64,000 bases of DNA from NCBI RefSeq assembly GCF_900476395.1, contig NZ_UIHB01000005.1, positions 1 through 64,000 of the forward strand, in the 5' to 3' direction. Origin of the DNA: Xanthomonas euroxanthea (GTDB lineage: Bacteria > Pseudomonadota > Gammaproteobacteria > Xanthomonadales > Xanthomonadaceae). This document shows positions 30,516-42,521 of this stretch, one piece after another. Position 1 is the stretch's first letter; each line of letters begins with the position of its first letter. The notes beneath the pieces were generated by a model. It was not told the DNA's origin. It ran no database searches and saw only the letters and a list, made by a program, of their open reading frames with translations. Position numbers and translations under genes: made by a program.

Positions 30516-31553
30516 ATGCGCCCTACCCTGCTTGCCGCCACCTTGTTGCTCGCGCCTGTCGCCGCCCTTGCCGATGCGCCGGTGGGCATCGCCTTCGACC
30601 ACCAGGACTGGACCATCGCCTGCGACAACACCCGCACCTGCCGCGCTGCCGGCTATCAGCCGGATGCAGACGACAGCACGCCGGTGTCGGTGCTGCTGAC
30701 GCGCAAGGCCGGTGCCGGACAAGCGGTCACCGCCGAGTTGATGCTGGGCCAGTACGACGAGGTCAAGATGCCGGCCTCGCTCAGCTTGCGCATCGACCAG
30801 CGCGACCTGGGCAAGCTGGCATTGAATCGCGACAGCGGCACCGCGCCGCTGACCAGCGCGCAGGTGACCGCACTGCTGGCCGCACTGACCCGCAGCAGCA
30901 AGATCGTGGCAGTGGGCAACGATGGCCGCCGCTGGCAGCTGTCCGATCGTGGGGCGGCGGCGGTGCTGCTGAAGATGGACGAGTTCCAGGGCCGGCTAGG
31001 CACGCGCGGCGCACTGGTGCGCAAGGGCGATCGCGACGAAGCCACGGTGCTGCCGGCCGTGCCGGCACCGCAGGTGCGCGCGGTCAAACTGGCAGCACCG
31101 CAAGCGGCCGATGCGCGCCTGGGCACGCTGCCTGCGCTCTATCAAGCACTGCGTGCCAGCTTGCCGGCCGATGAGGAATGCAAGGGACTGCAGGCCGACG
31201 ATACGGCCGAGCCGCTGTCGATCACCCGGCTCAGCAGCGACAAACTGCTGGTGTCGACCGACTGCTGGATGGGCGCCTACAACGTCGGCACCGGTTTCTG
31301 GGTGATCAATGCACGCGCGCCCTTCGCGCCGACGTTGGTGACCACGCACGCCAGCGATATCGACGGTTCCACCATCCTTGAATCGCAGAAGGGCCGTGGC
31401 CTGGGCGATTGCTACAGCGAGGCCAGCTGGACCTGGGACGGCCGCCGTTTCGTGCCGACCTCCGAATCCACCTCCGGCCTGTGCAGATTGGTCGCCGCTG
31501 GCGGCGCGTGGGAATTGCCGACCTTGGTGACCGAAGTCAAGAAGGCGCCCTGA
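30516..31553 (+). CDS. Secreted DUF1176-family protein
   Basis: 345 residues. A Sec signal peptide (about 1-19, cleavage after ALA) is followed by features of the DUF1176 family: FDHQDWTIACDNTRTCRAAGYQ near the start, paired cysteines, and CWMGAYNVGTGFWVIN with SEASWTWDGRRFVPTSES near the end. Function is unknown; it is probably periplasmic. It starts 99 bp after the acyltransferase on the same strand and may be cotranscribed. Confidence 0.88.
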   Translation: MRPTLLAATLLLAPVAALADAPVGIAFDHQDWTIACDNTRTCRAAGYQPDADDSTPVSVLLTRKAGAGQAVTAELMLGQYDEVKMPASLSLRIDQRDLGKLALNRDSGTAPLTSAQVTALLAALTRSSKIVAVGNDGRRWQLSDRGAAAVLLKMDEFQGRLGTRGALVRKGDRDEATVLPAVPAPQVRAVKLAAPQAADARLGTLPALYQALRASLPADEECKGLQADDTAEPLSITRLSSDKLLVSTDCWMGAYNVGTGFWVINARAPFAPTLVTTHASDIDGSTILESQKGRGLGDCYSEASWTWDGRRFVPTSESTSGLCRLVAAGGAWELPTLVTEVKKAP

Positions 31554-31756
31554 TCGAGGCGAGGACAGTGCGAGCGAGTGCGAGCGTCAGTGTGCGCTTG
31601 CACGGTCTTGCAGGACGCTTCGAACTGCAAATCAGACTGCTTTGCGGCCGTCAGGCATGCGGCTCTTAGAGCATGTACTCCCGCATAAATGCCGCCTGTG
31701 GTGCGAAGCTCAGTGCAGAGCACGTGCAGAGCGGCTGAGCTGCTGCCTGGCTGCAG

Positions 31757-31879
31757 GGCCCTTGCCCCGCCCACCATCGCAGGACACGCCGCAAGTACGT
31801 CCCTGCAGGCTCTTCCATGTAGGCTCCGGCGCGGCATCCATGCCGCTCAAGGTCCCGCGACGGTGGGCGGGCAAGGACC
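31757..31879 (-). repeat. Palindromic intergenic element, copy 4 (inverted, with 14-bp insertion)
   Basis: Same arms and inner gcggcatccatgccgc as the other copies, in the orientation of the 10252-10360 copy. It is 123 bp long because an extra ttccatgt plus a second aggctc is inserted at about 31813-31826, which looks like a small duplication. Confidence 0.85.
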
Positions 31880-32078
31880 TCTCCAGATAGTCGGTGTACG
31901 TGTTGCAGGCGGAGCACGACGCGTGTGGCTTGGATCACGGCGCGTCCGATCGGCTTCCCGGCACACGCCGAACAACACAGGGCCTTCAAGAAAACACCTG
32001 CAGCGTCGTCATCGCGAAGCTTGAAAACAAGATGGTGAAGCGGCCTGCCTTGACCAGGTCGCGGAAACGACATGCCGA

Positions 32079-32192
32079 GGCGGCAGCGTGGCCGGGGATT
32101 GGCGGAGAGCGGCACTCAGGAGGTGCCGCGGCGGCGAGTCAGACAGGATGTCTGACCGAGCCGAGGAGCCGATCCCCGGCCGCGCTGCCGCC
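32079..32192 (+). ncRNA. Candidate structured RNA: long closing stem with two GGA-loop hairpins
   Basis: The arms 32079-32103 and 32168-32192 pair over 25 consecutive positions: 23 Watson-Crick plus two G-U pairs if the plus strand is transcribed (they would be A-C mismatches on the minus strand). Between them are two perfect hairpins. One at 32109-32129 has a 7-bp stem and loop TCAGGAG. The other at 32138-32156 has an 8-bp stem GTCAGACA and loop GGA. No protein explains it. GGA in the loops recalls Csr/Rsm-binding RNAs, but it could equally be a repeat-family or mobile-element RNA. No promoter or terminator is assigned. Confidence 0.55.
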
Positions 32193-32380
32193 CCTTACCG
32201 AAGCCAGCGACTGGCAGCCGCGCGCCTGAGAACCCGACGCTCAGCTCCCTCCACGGACGGATTCACGGCGCATCCCGCGAGCGGCGAGGACACCACGCGC
32301 CCTCGACCAACGCGGCCTGGATCATCCAGATGACGCCAGGTGCAGCCTACAAGAGATAGAGAGAACGCTGAGCCCGCAGT

Positions 32381-34120
32381 TCAGCCAGTGACTGTCGCCG
32401 GCTCGCAATGTTCGACGATCAACTGCACCGCGGTGCCGCCGCGATAGTCGTCGCTGACCAGGCGGTACGCCAGCCGCACCATGCGTGCCGGCTCGCTGCC
32501 GCGCCAGCCATTGAAGTGGATGGCGTTGAGCGGTTCGGCGCGACCCGCGCAGCGCAGGGTGAGCTTGAGATGGCGCTCCTTGAGCAGGCGCCATTGCAGC
32601 ACTTCGAACCGGCCATCGAACAGCGGCTCGGGAAAACCCTGCCCCCACGGCCCGGCCACGCGCAGTGCCTCGGCATGCAGGTGATCGAGCTCGTGCGCGG
32701 CCAGTTCGCCGTCGCTGTGCAATTCGGCATGCAGCAACGAGGCGTCCACCATCGTCTGCACCTGGCGCTGGAATGCCTGCTCGAAGGTCGCCAGTGCGGC
32801 CTGCTCCAGGCTCAATCCGGCCGCCATCGCATGCCCGCCGAACTTCTGGATCAGGCCCGGGTGGCGCGCGTCCACCGCAGCCAGCACATCGCGGATATGC
32901 AGGCCGGGAATCGAACGTGCCGAGCCGCGCAGCTGGCTGCTGCCCGGCTCGGCCGGCGCCAATGCAATCACCGGGCGATGCAGCCGGTCCTTGAGCTTGG
33001 AGGCGACCAGGCCGATGACACCGGGGTGCCAGTCGGCGTCGAACAGGCACGCGGCGATCGGCAATTCGCCATCGGCATCCAGCACCACCTTGGTGACCGC
33101 CTGCTCGGCATCGTCGGTCATCAACTGCTGCACCGCGCGACGCTCGGCGTTGATCTCTTCCAGGGTGCCGGCGATCTCGCGCGCCCGGCTCCAGTCTTCG
33201 CTGAGCAGCAGTTCGATGCCCAGGGCCATGTCTTCCAGTCGGCCGGCGGCGTTGAGACGTGGCCCCAGTGCAAAACCGATATCGCTGGCGCTCAGGCGCG
33301 CCACGTCGCGGCCGCTGGCCTCGATCAGGGCGCGCAGGCCGATGCACCCCTTGCCCTCGCGCAGGCGGCGCAGGCCGGCCGACACCAGCGCACGGTTGTT
33401 GGTGTCCAGTGGCACCAGGTCGGCGACCGTGCCGACCGCCACCAGGTCCAGCAATACCGACAGATCCGGCTCGGCGCGTTCGGCAAAGGCGCCGCGCGCG
33501 CGCAGCACGCCGCGCAAGGCCATCAGCACGTAGAAGATCACCCCGACCCCGGCCAGGGATTTGCTCGGGAAGCGGTCGTTGGCCAGGTTCGGATCGACGA
33601 TCGCATCGGCCGGCGGCAACACCTCACCAGGCAGGTGATGATCGGTGACCAGCACCGTCCAGCCACGCGCCTTGGCCGCGGCCACGCCGGCGTGGCAGGC
33701 GATGCCGTGATCGACGGTGACCAGCAGATCCGGCTGCAATGCAGCCAGCTCGTCCACCAGCGCAGGCGACAGACCATAGCCATGCACCATGCGATTGGGC
33801 ACCGCGTGGTGGACATCCAGCGCGCCGAGCATGCGCAAGCCACGTACGCCGACCGCGCAGGCGGTGGCGCCATCGCAGTCGAAATCGCCCACCACCAGGA
33901 TGCGACGCTGCTGTGCGATCGCATCGGCCAGCAACTCGGCCGCGACGTCGCTGTTGTGCAGCAACTGCGGTGACAGCAACTGCCCCAGACGCGGCTGCGC
34001 GCCCTGCGTATCGGTCACGCCGCGCGCGGCATAGATGCGGCGCAGCAGCGGCAACATGGCATCGGGCCAACTGCCGGCCTGCCCGGGTGGGCGCCGGACG
34101 ATCCGCGGGGTGGAGGTCAT
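32381..34120 (-). CDS. recJ: Single-stranded-DNA exonuclease RecJ
   Basis: 579 residues, normal length. DHH-family phosphoesterase motifs are present: GDFDCDGATACAVG, TVDHGIACHAG and VTDHHLPGE (the DHH box), then the DHHA1 region with GGHAMAAGLS, and a C-terminal OB domain. It degrades single-stranded DNA 5' to 3' in RecF recombination and mismatch repair. The start at 34120 overlaps the rpfE stop by 4 bases, so it is the last gene of the dapB-carA-carB-greA-rpfE-recJ train. The same gene neighbourhood is known for the rpf region. Confidence 0.97.
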   Translation of the reverse strand: MTSTPRIVRRPPGQAGSWPDAMLPLLRRIYAARGVTDTQGAQPRLGQLLSPQLLHNSDVAAELLADAIAQQRRILVVGDFDCDGATACAVGVRGLRMLGALDVHHAVPNRMVHGYGLSPALVDELAALQPDLLVTVDHGIACHAGVAAAKARGWTVLVTDHHLPGEVLPPADAIVDPNLANDRFPSKSLAGVGVIFYVLMALRGVLRARGAFAERAEPDLSVLLDLVAVGTVADLVPLDTNNRALVSAGLRRLREGKGCIGLRALIEASGRDVARLSASDIGFALGPRLNAAGRLEDMALGIELLLSEDWSRAREIAGTLEEINAERRAVQQLMTDDAEQAVTKVVLDADGELPIAACLFDADWHPGVIGLVASKLKDRLHRPVIALAPAEPGSSQLRGSARSIPGLHIRDVLAAVDARHPGLIQKFGGHAMAAGLSLEQAALATFEQAFQRQVQTMVDASLLHAELHSDGELAAHELDHLHAEALRVAGPWGQGFPEPLFDGRFEVLQWRLLKERHLKLTLRCAGRAEPLNAIHFNGWRGSEPARMVRLAYRLVSDDYRGGTAVQLIVEHCEPATVTG

Positions 34121-35037
34121 TGCGCCAGCTGTGCCCGCGGCTTGCGCCAGAAACGCCAGCGTTGCGCACGCGTCAGCGACACGGTGTCGCCATCCTGGAA
34201 ATCCAGCACCAGCCGATCCAGTTCGCCACGCGCCATTGCCGCCAGCAACGGCGCCACCGCGTCGTCGCTGAACTGCTGCAGCGAGCGCAGGTGCCGCAGG
34301 TCCACCAATGCGTCCACGCGTTGTTCGCCCTGCGCATCGGCGCCCGCCGCCAGCGCCAGCGCACGCAGCAGCGATTCGCGGCTGCGCACCTGACGGTGCG
34401 GCGAGCTCACCGCCTGCGGCAGCACGCCGCCGCCCCAGAACCACAGCGAATTGATCGCCGGCTTGCCGCTGGCCACGCGGCCCTCGTTCCAGGGATGCTG
34501 ATGCAGCAGCACCTGCGCTTCGGTCAGCAAGGCACGCCAGCGCCGGCCGACCTCGCCAGCCGGCAGATGCTCGAACAGGTCATCGCCGATCGCCAGATCC
34601 GGCGGCGCGAAGTCGGGCAGCCTGGCATCCGGCGACAGCCGCAGATACCAGCGCGCAGGCGTGGGCGCATCCAGCAGGAAGCCGGCATCGCCGAACATCG
34701 GCTTGAGGATCGGCAACAACACCGCTAGGTCCTCGGCGGTGGGGCCGAGCGCCTCGCCGTAGCCCATCAAGCGGGCGCCCTGCATGTCCGGTACCACGTA
34801 GGCCGGATCGGCACGCACCCAGGTCGCACCGGCCGCATCGCCGGCATCGAGCTGGCGGGTCAATGCGGCCACCGGCCACTGCGCAGGCGTCAGCGTGAAG
34901 TGGCGCTGCAGCTGCGCCACCTCGCCGGGCTCGACGCTTTGCTGGTCGGCGCGCGCCAGCGCACGCGCCACCGGCGTGTCGCCCAACGCACCGGGCAGGC
35001 GGCGTCTTTCCGGCAGCAGCAGCGTTGCGGTGGTCAT
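34117..35037 (-). CDS. rpfE: RpfE-type protein
   Basis: 306 residues, cytoplasmic, with no signal peptide or membrane helix. Recognisable segments are PAYVVPDMQGARLMG, FLLDAPTPARWYLRL, the QHPWNEGRVASGKPAINSLWFWGGG block and a C-terminal LDRLVLDFQDGD. The WFWGGG segment is shared with proteins annotated as phosphoglycerate-mutase-like, but I see no catalytic phosphomutase site. The name comes from sequence type and from its place between recJ and greA. Its molecular role is unresolved; rpfE mutants in Xanthomonas have only modest phenotypes as far as I know. Confidence 0.85.
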   Translation of the reverse strand: MTTATLLLPERRRLPGALGDTPVARALARADQQSVEPGEVAQLQRHFTLTPAQWPVAALTRQLDAGDAAGATWVRADPAYVVPDMQGARLMGYGEALGPTAEDLAVLLPILKPMFGDAGFLLDAPTPARWYLRLSPDARLPDFAPPDLAIGDDLFEHLPAGEVGRRWRALLTEAQVLLHQHPWNEGRVASGKPAINSLWFWGGGVLPQAVSSPHRQVRSRESLLRALALAAGADAQGEQRVDALVDLRHLRSLQQFSDDAVAPLLAAMARGELDRLVLDFQDGDTVSLTRAQRWRFWRKPRAQLAQ

Positions 35038-35067
35038 CGGTCGGTGGGGTCGCTCGTTCCCGGCCCG

Positions 35068-35540
35068 TCAGTCCAGATAGGCAACGCTGACCACTTCGTA
35101 CTCGCGCTGGCCGGCCGGCGCATCGATGGTGACCGAATCGCCTTCCAGCTTGCCGATCAACGCGCGTGCCAACGGCGAGGAGATCGCGATCATGCCCAGC
35201 TTGATGTCCGCCTCCAGATCGCCAACGATCTGGTAGCGCTTCTCTTCGTCGGTCTCGGTGTCGGCCAGCGTCACCGTGGCGCCGAACACGATCTTGTTGC
35301 CGGCCGACAGCTTGGTGATGTCGATGATCTCGGCATGCGAGAGTTCGCCTTCCAGCTGCTTGATGCGGCCTTCGATGAAGCTCTGCTGCTCGCGTGCGGC
35401 GTGGTATTCGGCATTTTCCTTCAGATCGCCGTGCGCACGTGCTTCGGCGATCGCATTGATCACCGCCGGACGCTTGACCGACTTCAGCTGGTCCAGCTCT
35501 TCGCGCAGGCGCTGCGCGCCCTTTGCCGTCATGGGTGCTC

Positions 35541-35544
<4 letters not shown>
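35068..35544 (-). CDS. greA: Transcript cleavage factor GreA
   Basis: 158 residues, the standard length. The N-terminal coiled coil has [14 protein letters not shown] at its tip (acidic tip residues) and the C-terminal domain has [23 protein letters not shown]. It rescues backtracked RNA polymerase by stimulating RNA cleavage. The ATG at 35544 overlaps the carB stop (ATGA), and MRAPMT at the start resembles the E. coli N-terminus; ATG 35532 is an alternative. Confidence 0.97.
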
Positions 35545-38783
<3,239 letters not shown>

Positions 38784-38897
38784 TTCTTTACTCGATTAGG
38801 AACATGCGGCGAGCCGCAGGTGCGGAAGAGTGGCCGCGGCGATCGCATCGCGACGCGGCATGATGTTGCATCGACTCCACGAAGCCGAAAGCCGGGG

Positions 38898-39254
38898 TCA
38901 TCCGGCGTATCCATAGCCCAGGGCGCGCAGGGTGTTCTGCATCCACTGATGCAGCGCGAACGCGGCGGCGAAGCTGACCAGGAGCAACAGCCAGCCGGTC
39001 CCGGAGGTCTTGCCCCAGCGACGCACCTTGTCCGGGTCGGTGTTCTGCATGCGCTGGTGAAAGGATCCTCCTCCAACCACATAGCCGATGCCGAAGACGA
39101 CACACATCGGCACCAGCAAGGCCAGTTTGATGCCTCCGGGCAGCGTGATCGACGCCACGCCCGCCTGCGCCTGCTGCAGCGGCATCCAGACGCCCCAATA
39201 GGCCACGGCGGCGCCCACCAGCAGGATCAGCACACCCATCAACCGAGCGCTCAT
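38898..39254 (-). CDS. Small membrane protein of unknown function, between carA and carB
   Basis: 118 residues with three hydrophobic helices (about 5-25, 42-62 and 86-106). The loop [28 protein letters not shown] between helices 2 and 3 is polar and basic and probably cytoplasmic. The start overlaps the carA stop by 4 bases, so it is translated with carA; 114 bp separate it from carB. I do not recognise a family. The tight coupling to carA suggests a real, expressed gene. Confidence 0.8.
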   Translation of the reverse strand: MSARLMGVLILLVGAAVAYWGVWMPLQQAQAGVASITLPGGIKLALLVPMCVVFGIGYVVGGGSFHQRMQNTDPDKVRRWGKTSGTGWLLLLVSFAAAFALHQWMQNTLRALGYGYAG

Positions 39255-40384
39255 GCGCGCTTGGCATCCTTGGCCATCAACTCCACAAACCGGTCGAACA
39301 GCGGCCCCACATCGCGCGGCCCCGGCGAGGCTTCCGGGTGGCCCTGGAACGAGAACGCCGGCGCGTCGGTCAGCGCGATGCCCTGGTTGGTGCCATCGAA
39401 CAGCGAACGATGGGTCACCCGCACATTGGCCGGCAGCGTGCTTTCATCCACCGCAAAGCCATGGTTCTGCGAGGTGATCATCACCCGCCCGCCGTCCAGA
39501 TCCTGCACCGGATGGTTGGCGCCGTGATGGCCGGTGGTCATCTTGACCGTGCTGGCGCCGGCGGCCAGCGCCAGCAGCTGATGGCCCAGGCAGATGCCGA
39601 AGGTCGGCACCTTCTGCGCGACCAGCTCCTTGATCGCGGCGATCGCGTAATCGCAGGGCTCCGGGTCGCCCGGGCCATTGGACAGGAACACGCCATCGGG
39701 CTGCATCGCCAGCACCTCGGCCACCGGCGTGCGTGCCGGCACCACGGTGACGTCGCAACCACGGTCGGCCAGCATGCGCAGGATGTTGAGCTTGACGCCG
39801 TAGTCATAGGCCACGACCTTGTGCTTCAGCTCGGTGCGCACGAACGTGTCGGAGTTCAGATCCAGCGAGCCTTCCTGCCAGCCGTAGCTGGTCTCGGTGG
39901 AAACCACCTTGGCCAGGTCCATGCCCTTCAGGCCGGGGAAGCTGCGCGCGGCTTCCAGCGCCTTGTCGACATCGATCTCGCCGGCCATCAGCGCGCCGTT
40001 CTGGGCGCCCTTCTGCCGCAGCAGGCGGGTCAGCTTGCGGGTATCGATGCCGGAAATGGCCACCACACCGCGGGCCTGCAGCCACTCCGGCAGTGCGACT
40101 TCGCTGCGCCAGCTGCTGGGGCGACGCGGCACATCGCGCACGATCAGGCCGGCGGCCCAGATCTTGCTGGCCTCGTCATCCTGATCGGTAAAGCCGGTAT
40201 TGCCGATATGCGGATAGGTCAGCGTGACCATCTGGCGGGCGTAGGAGGGATCGGTCAGGACTTCCTGGTAACCGGTCATGGCGGTGTTGAACACCACTTC
40301 GCCGACGGAAAGCCCGTTGGCGCCTACGGATTCGCCCTCGAACACGGTGCCGTCTTCGAGGACAAGGATTGCGGGTTGGGTCAC
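39251..40384 (-). CDS. carA: Carbamoyl-phosphate synthase small (glutaminase) subunit
   Basis: 377 residues with a GTG start at 40384 giving [19 protein letters not shown], the normal CarA N-terminus. The C-terminal class I glutamine amidotransferase domain has the nucleophile Cys in [11 protein letters not shown] and the His/Glu of [10 protein letters not shown]. It hydrolyses glutamine and channels ammonia to CarB. The 239-bp gap to dapB upstream may carry its own promoter (a TACAAT on the minus strand at about 40502-40507), which is weak evidence. Confidence 0.97.
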   Translation of the reverse strand: MTQPAILVLEDGTVFEGESVGANGLSVGEVVFNTAMTGYQEVLTDPSYARQMVTLTYPHIGNTGFTDQDDEASKIWAAGLIVRDVPRRPSSWRSEVALPEWLQARGVVAISGIDTRKLTRLLRQKGAQNGALMAGEIDVDKALEAARSFPGLKGMDLAKVVSTETSYGWQEGSLDLNSDTFVRTELKHKVVAYDYGVKLNILRMLADRGCDVTVVPARTPVAEVLAMQPDGVFLSNGPGDPEPCDYAIAAIKELVAQKVPTFGICLGHQLLALAAGASTVKMTTGHHGANHPVQDLDGGRVMITSQNHGFAVDESTLPANVRVTHRSLFDGTNQGIALTDAPAFSFQGHPEASPGPRDVGPLFDRFVELMAKDAKRA

Positions 40385-40623
40385 GTGGGGGTCTCGCTCT
40401 GGCTGCCTGGGACTCCGATGCGCTTCCGGCCAAATTCCGGTTGCAGCAAAGCGCGGACGCGGTGCTGGGGACCGGTCCGACGCTGGTTCGGGCAAGCGAG
40501 AATTGTAAAGGCAAGTGCCCCGGCATGCCAGCCTGAAGAACACCGGCTGCCGTGCCGGCATCGCAATGGCGGGATGAAGGCGCCACTGCGATCATTCGCC
40601 ATTCATGCGCGGCGACGCGCCGG

Positions 40624-41340
40624 TTACAGCACCAGATCGCGCACGCGATAGCTGCCGGGCGGCTTGCCGAGCAGCCGCTTGGCCGCATGCAGGGCACCAC
40701 GCGCGAAGATGTCGCGGTTGGTCGCGCGGTGCACCAGTTCCACCCGCTCGCCCAGCCCGGTGAACTGCACCGTGTGCTCGCCGACGATGTCGCCGGCGCG
40801 CAGGCTGGCAAAGCGCGGCTGCGCGCCACTGCCGGTGGCCGCCTCCCCCAGCGTCAGTGCGGTCCCGGAGGGTGCGTCCTGCTTGTGCACGTGGTGGGCT
40901 TCGACGATGTCGCAATCCCAGCCCGGCAGGCTGCCGGCGGCACGCTCCACCAGCTCGGTCAGCACCGCAACGCCCAGGCTGAAGTTAGACGCCCACACCA
41001 GTGGAATCTGCTGCGCGGCCTCCAGCAAGGCGGCGCGCTGCGCCTCATCCAGACCGGTGGTGCCGGACACCAGCGGTTTGCCGCGCTGCACGCACAACGC
41101 CAGGATCGGCGCGAAGCCCTGCGGCAGGCTGAAGTCGATCGCCACGTCGAAGCTCGGCGCACCGCCGAGCTCGCTGGCGGCGAAATACGGCACGCCGTCC
41201 ACCACGCGCTGCGAGGGCGCACGCCCCACCACCGCGCCGACGACATGCAAGGCCTCGTCTTCGGCAGCCAGACGCAGCAAGGCCTTGCCCATCCGCCCGG
41301 AGGCGCCGTGGATCAGAACTTTCACAGGAGACGTTGTCAT
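40624..41340 (-). CDS. dapB: 4-hydroxy-tetrahydrodipicolinate reductase
   Basis: 238 residues, somewhat shorter than the E. coli enzyme (273). The NAD(P)-binding loop is HGASGRMGKAL, the catalytic region is VEAHHVHKQDAPSGTAL (His-His and Lys) and SGTTGLDEAQR lines the site. It is the second step of the lysine/diaminopimelate branch. It is the first gene of the minus-strand train leading to carA; synteny of dapB with carAB is common in proteobacteria. Confidence 0.96.
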   Translation of the reverse strand: MTTSPVKVLIHGASGRMGKALLRLAAEDEALHVVGAVVGRAPSQRVVDGVPYFAASELGGAPSFDVAIDFSLPQGFAPILALCVQRGKPLVSGTTGLDEAQRAALLEAAQQIPLVWASNFSLGVAVLTELVERAAGSLPGWDCDIVEAHHVHKQDAPSGTALTLGEAATGSGAQPRFASLRAGDIVGEHTVQFTGLGERVELVHRATNRDIFARGALHAAKRLLGKPPGSYRVRDLVL

Positions 41341-41382
41341 GGCGGCAGGCCTAGCTGGGCGATGGGGTTGTACAAGATAGCT

Positions 41383-41492
41383 GGGAATCGGGAATCGGGA
41401 ATCGGGAATCGTAAAAGCTGGAATTGGGGGGTCGGGATTGGGGAGTCGTTAAAGCCGGGAATCGGGAATCGGGATCAGGGACTCGTGAGAGC
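41383..41492 (+). repeat. Heptad repeat array GGGAATC (left arm)
   Basis: Four exact GGGAATC units at 41383-41410, followed by degenerate units (ggaattg, gggattg, gggaatc) to about 41492. The complementary orientation appears at 41700-41741, so the two arrays form inverted arms about 200 bp apart. The same heptads flank the gap at 49680-49945. Confidence 0.85.
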
Positions 41493-41640
41493 GGGTGCGG
41501 GTGTGCGCGTTTTATGTGCTGTGGCGCTTTGGCTTGGTGGCGTCCGTGGGGTGCGCGTGGTGGTTGGCACACAACGGCGCGAGCGGCCATGGGTCGGTGA
41601 GGGCTGCGCCGCTGTACGTTGGCAAGGACGATGAAGACGC

Positions 41641-41703
41641 ATGGCACACGGCCATCATGGCGGCGCCTGGAAGGTGGCGTTTGCCGACTTCGTGACCGCG
41701 ATT
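41641..41703 (+). pseudogene. 5' fragment of a motB-like flagellar stator gene
   Basis: ATG at 41641, preceded by aaggacgatgaagacgc (a plausible ribosome site), encodes 21 residues including HGGAWKVAFADFVTA. This is the characteristic motif just before the single membrane helix of MotB-type stator proteins. Instead of the helix (normally continuing MMALF...), the frame runs into heptad-repeat sequence at 41700. The remainder of motB is absent, so this is a truncated relic. A longer open frame through the repeats has no protein character. Confidence 0.72.
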
Positions 41704-41741
41704 CCCCAATCCCGACTCCCGACTCCCGAATCCCAAATCTC
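41700..41741 (-). repeat. Heptad repeat array (right arm, inverted)
   Basis: gattccccaatcccgactcccgactcccgaatccc: complements of the GGGAATC/GGGAGTC units, directly abutting the motB fragment. The 458-bp gap 41341-41798 holds only these arrays and the motB relic. Confidence 0.8.
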
Positions 41742-41798
41742 AGCCCTGCAGCTAGCGCGGCTGCGGGCTTTGATTGCGTGCGATGGTGTTGGCGGCTC

Positions 41799-42521
41799 TC
41801 AGTCGCTTGCGCCATGCAGGCGCTTGCTCCAGCTCTCTATTTCGCGGCGTTGCAAGCGGCGTTCGAATAGCGCCCGCCATGACGGCACCAGCGGTAGCTG
41901 CAACACTGCGGTGATGGCGGCGGCATCGACATTGCGCGCGTACAACACCTGTTGCAGGCGCGACAGCGGCCATTGCGGGTGCGGTCGCTGCTGCAGCGTC
42001 AGCATGTCGCCGGCTGCCACGTCGCCGGGTTGCAGCACGCGGTAATACCAGCCGGTGCGGCCGGTGTCCTGCACGCGGCGCGCCATGTCGCGCAGGCCGA
42101 AGCGGTCGGACAGCTTCCAGCACGGCTGACGCAGCTGCGACACTTCCACCACCGCCGTACCCAATGCAAAGCGATCGCCCAGACAGACCTCGGCCTCGGT
42201 AAGGCCGACGCTGCTCAGGTTCTCGCCGAACGCGCCGGCCGTCTCCAGCAACGCATGCGCGCCGAGGTCGGCCTGCCAGGCAGCGTAGTGATCGCGCGGA
42301 TAGTGATGGATCGCCTTGTCCGGCCCGCCGTGCACACGCAGGTCGCCCTGCTCGTCACCGTGCAGCCCGTCCGGACCGACGCGCACAGGCCCGCTCACCG
42401 CACGCTTGTCGATGGCGCTGCGGCTACCGGGCCGGGTGAAATCGCGTGCGACCCCGATCGCCACGCGGTCGATGCTGACCGCGAGCGCCGGCGCCTGCAC
42501 GCCACTGGTCTGCGTGGTCAC
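41799..42521 (-). CDS. MOSC domain protein (YiiM type)
   Basis: 240 residues with a GTG start overlapping the upstream aminotransferase stop (GTGA). The MOSC core includes RRAVSGPVRVGPDGLHGDEQGDLRVHGGPDKAIHHYP-like sequence, AFGENLSSVGL and the conserved Cys in SQLRQPCWKLSDRFG, which in this superfamily ligands molybdenum cofactor. The C-terminal 3-alpha extension (about 175-240) is typical of YiiM, which reduces N-hydroxylated bases such as 6-hydroxylaminopurine. Function is inferred from family only. Confidence 0.85.
   Translation of the reverse strand: MTTQTSGVQAPALAVSIDRVAIGVARDFTRPGSRSAIDKRAVSGPVRVGPDGLHGDEQGDLRVHGGPDKAIHHYPRDHYAAWQADLGAHALLETAGAFGENLSSVGLTEAEVCLGDRFALGTAVVEVSQLRQPCWKLSDRFGLRDMARRVQDTGRTGWYYRVLQPGDVAAGDMLTLQQRPHPQWPLSRLQQVLYARNVDAAAITAVLQLPLVPSWRALFERRLQRREIESWSKRLHGASD

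Larger units (their letters stand above)
31554..32380. other. 827-bp gene-free interval between the DUF1176 gene and recJ
   Basis: Contains the fourth palindromic element (31757-31879) and a folded RNA-like element (32079-32192). Several reading frames cross it but none has family sequence, a ribosome site or regular codon use. No tRNA is visible. The rest is unremarkable. Confidence 0.75.

Noticed and set aside
31894..32333. Small plus-strand open frames downstream of the fourth palindrome
   Set aside because: They run through perfect inverted repeats of the RNA-like element and show no protein character.
41383..41492. Heptad array as a CRISPR
   Set aside because: Units are contiguous 7-mers without spacers and no cas genes are near.
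41641..42045. 134-codon open frame starting with the motB fragment
   Set aside because: Only the first 21 codons are protein-like; the rest reads through repeats and the antisense of the MOSC gene.
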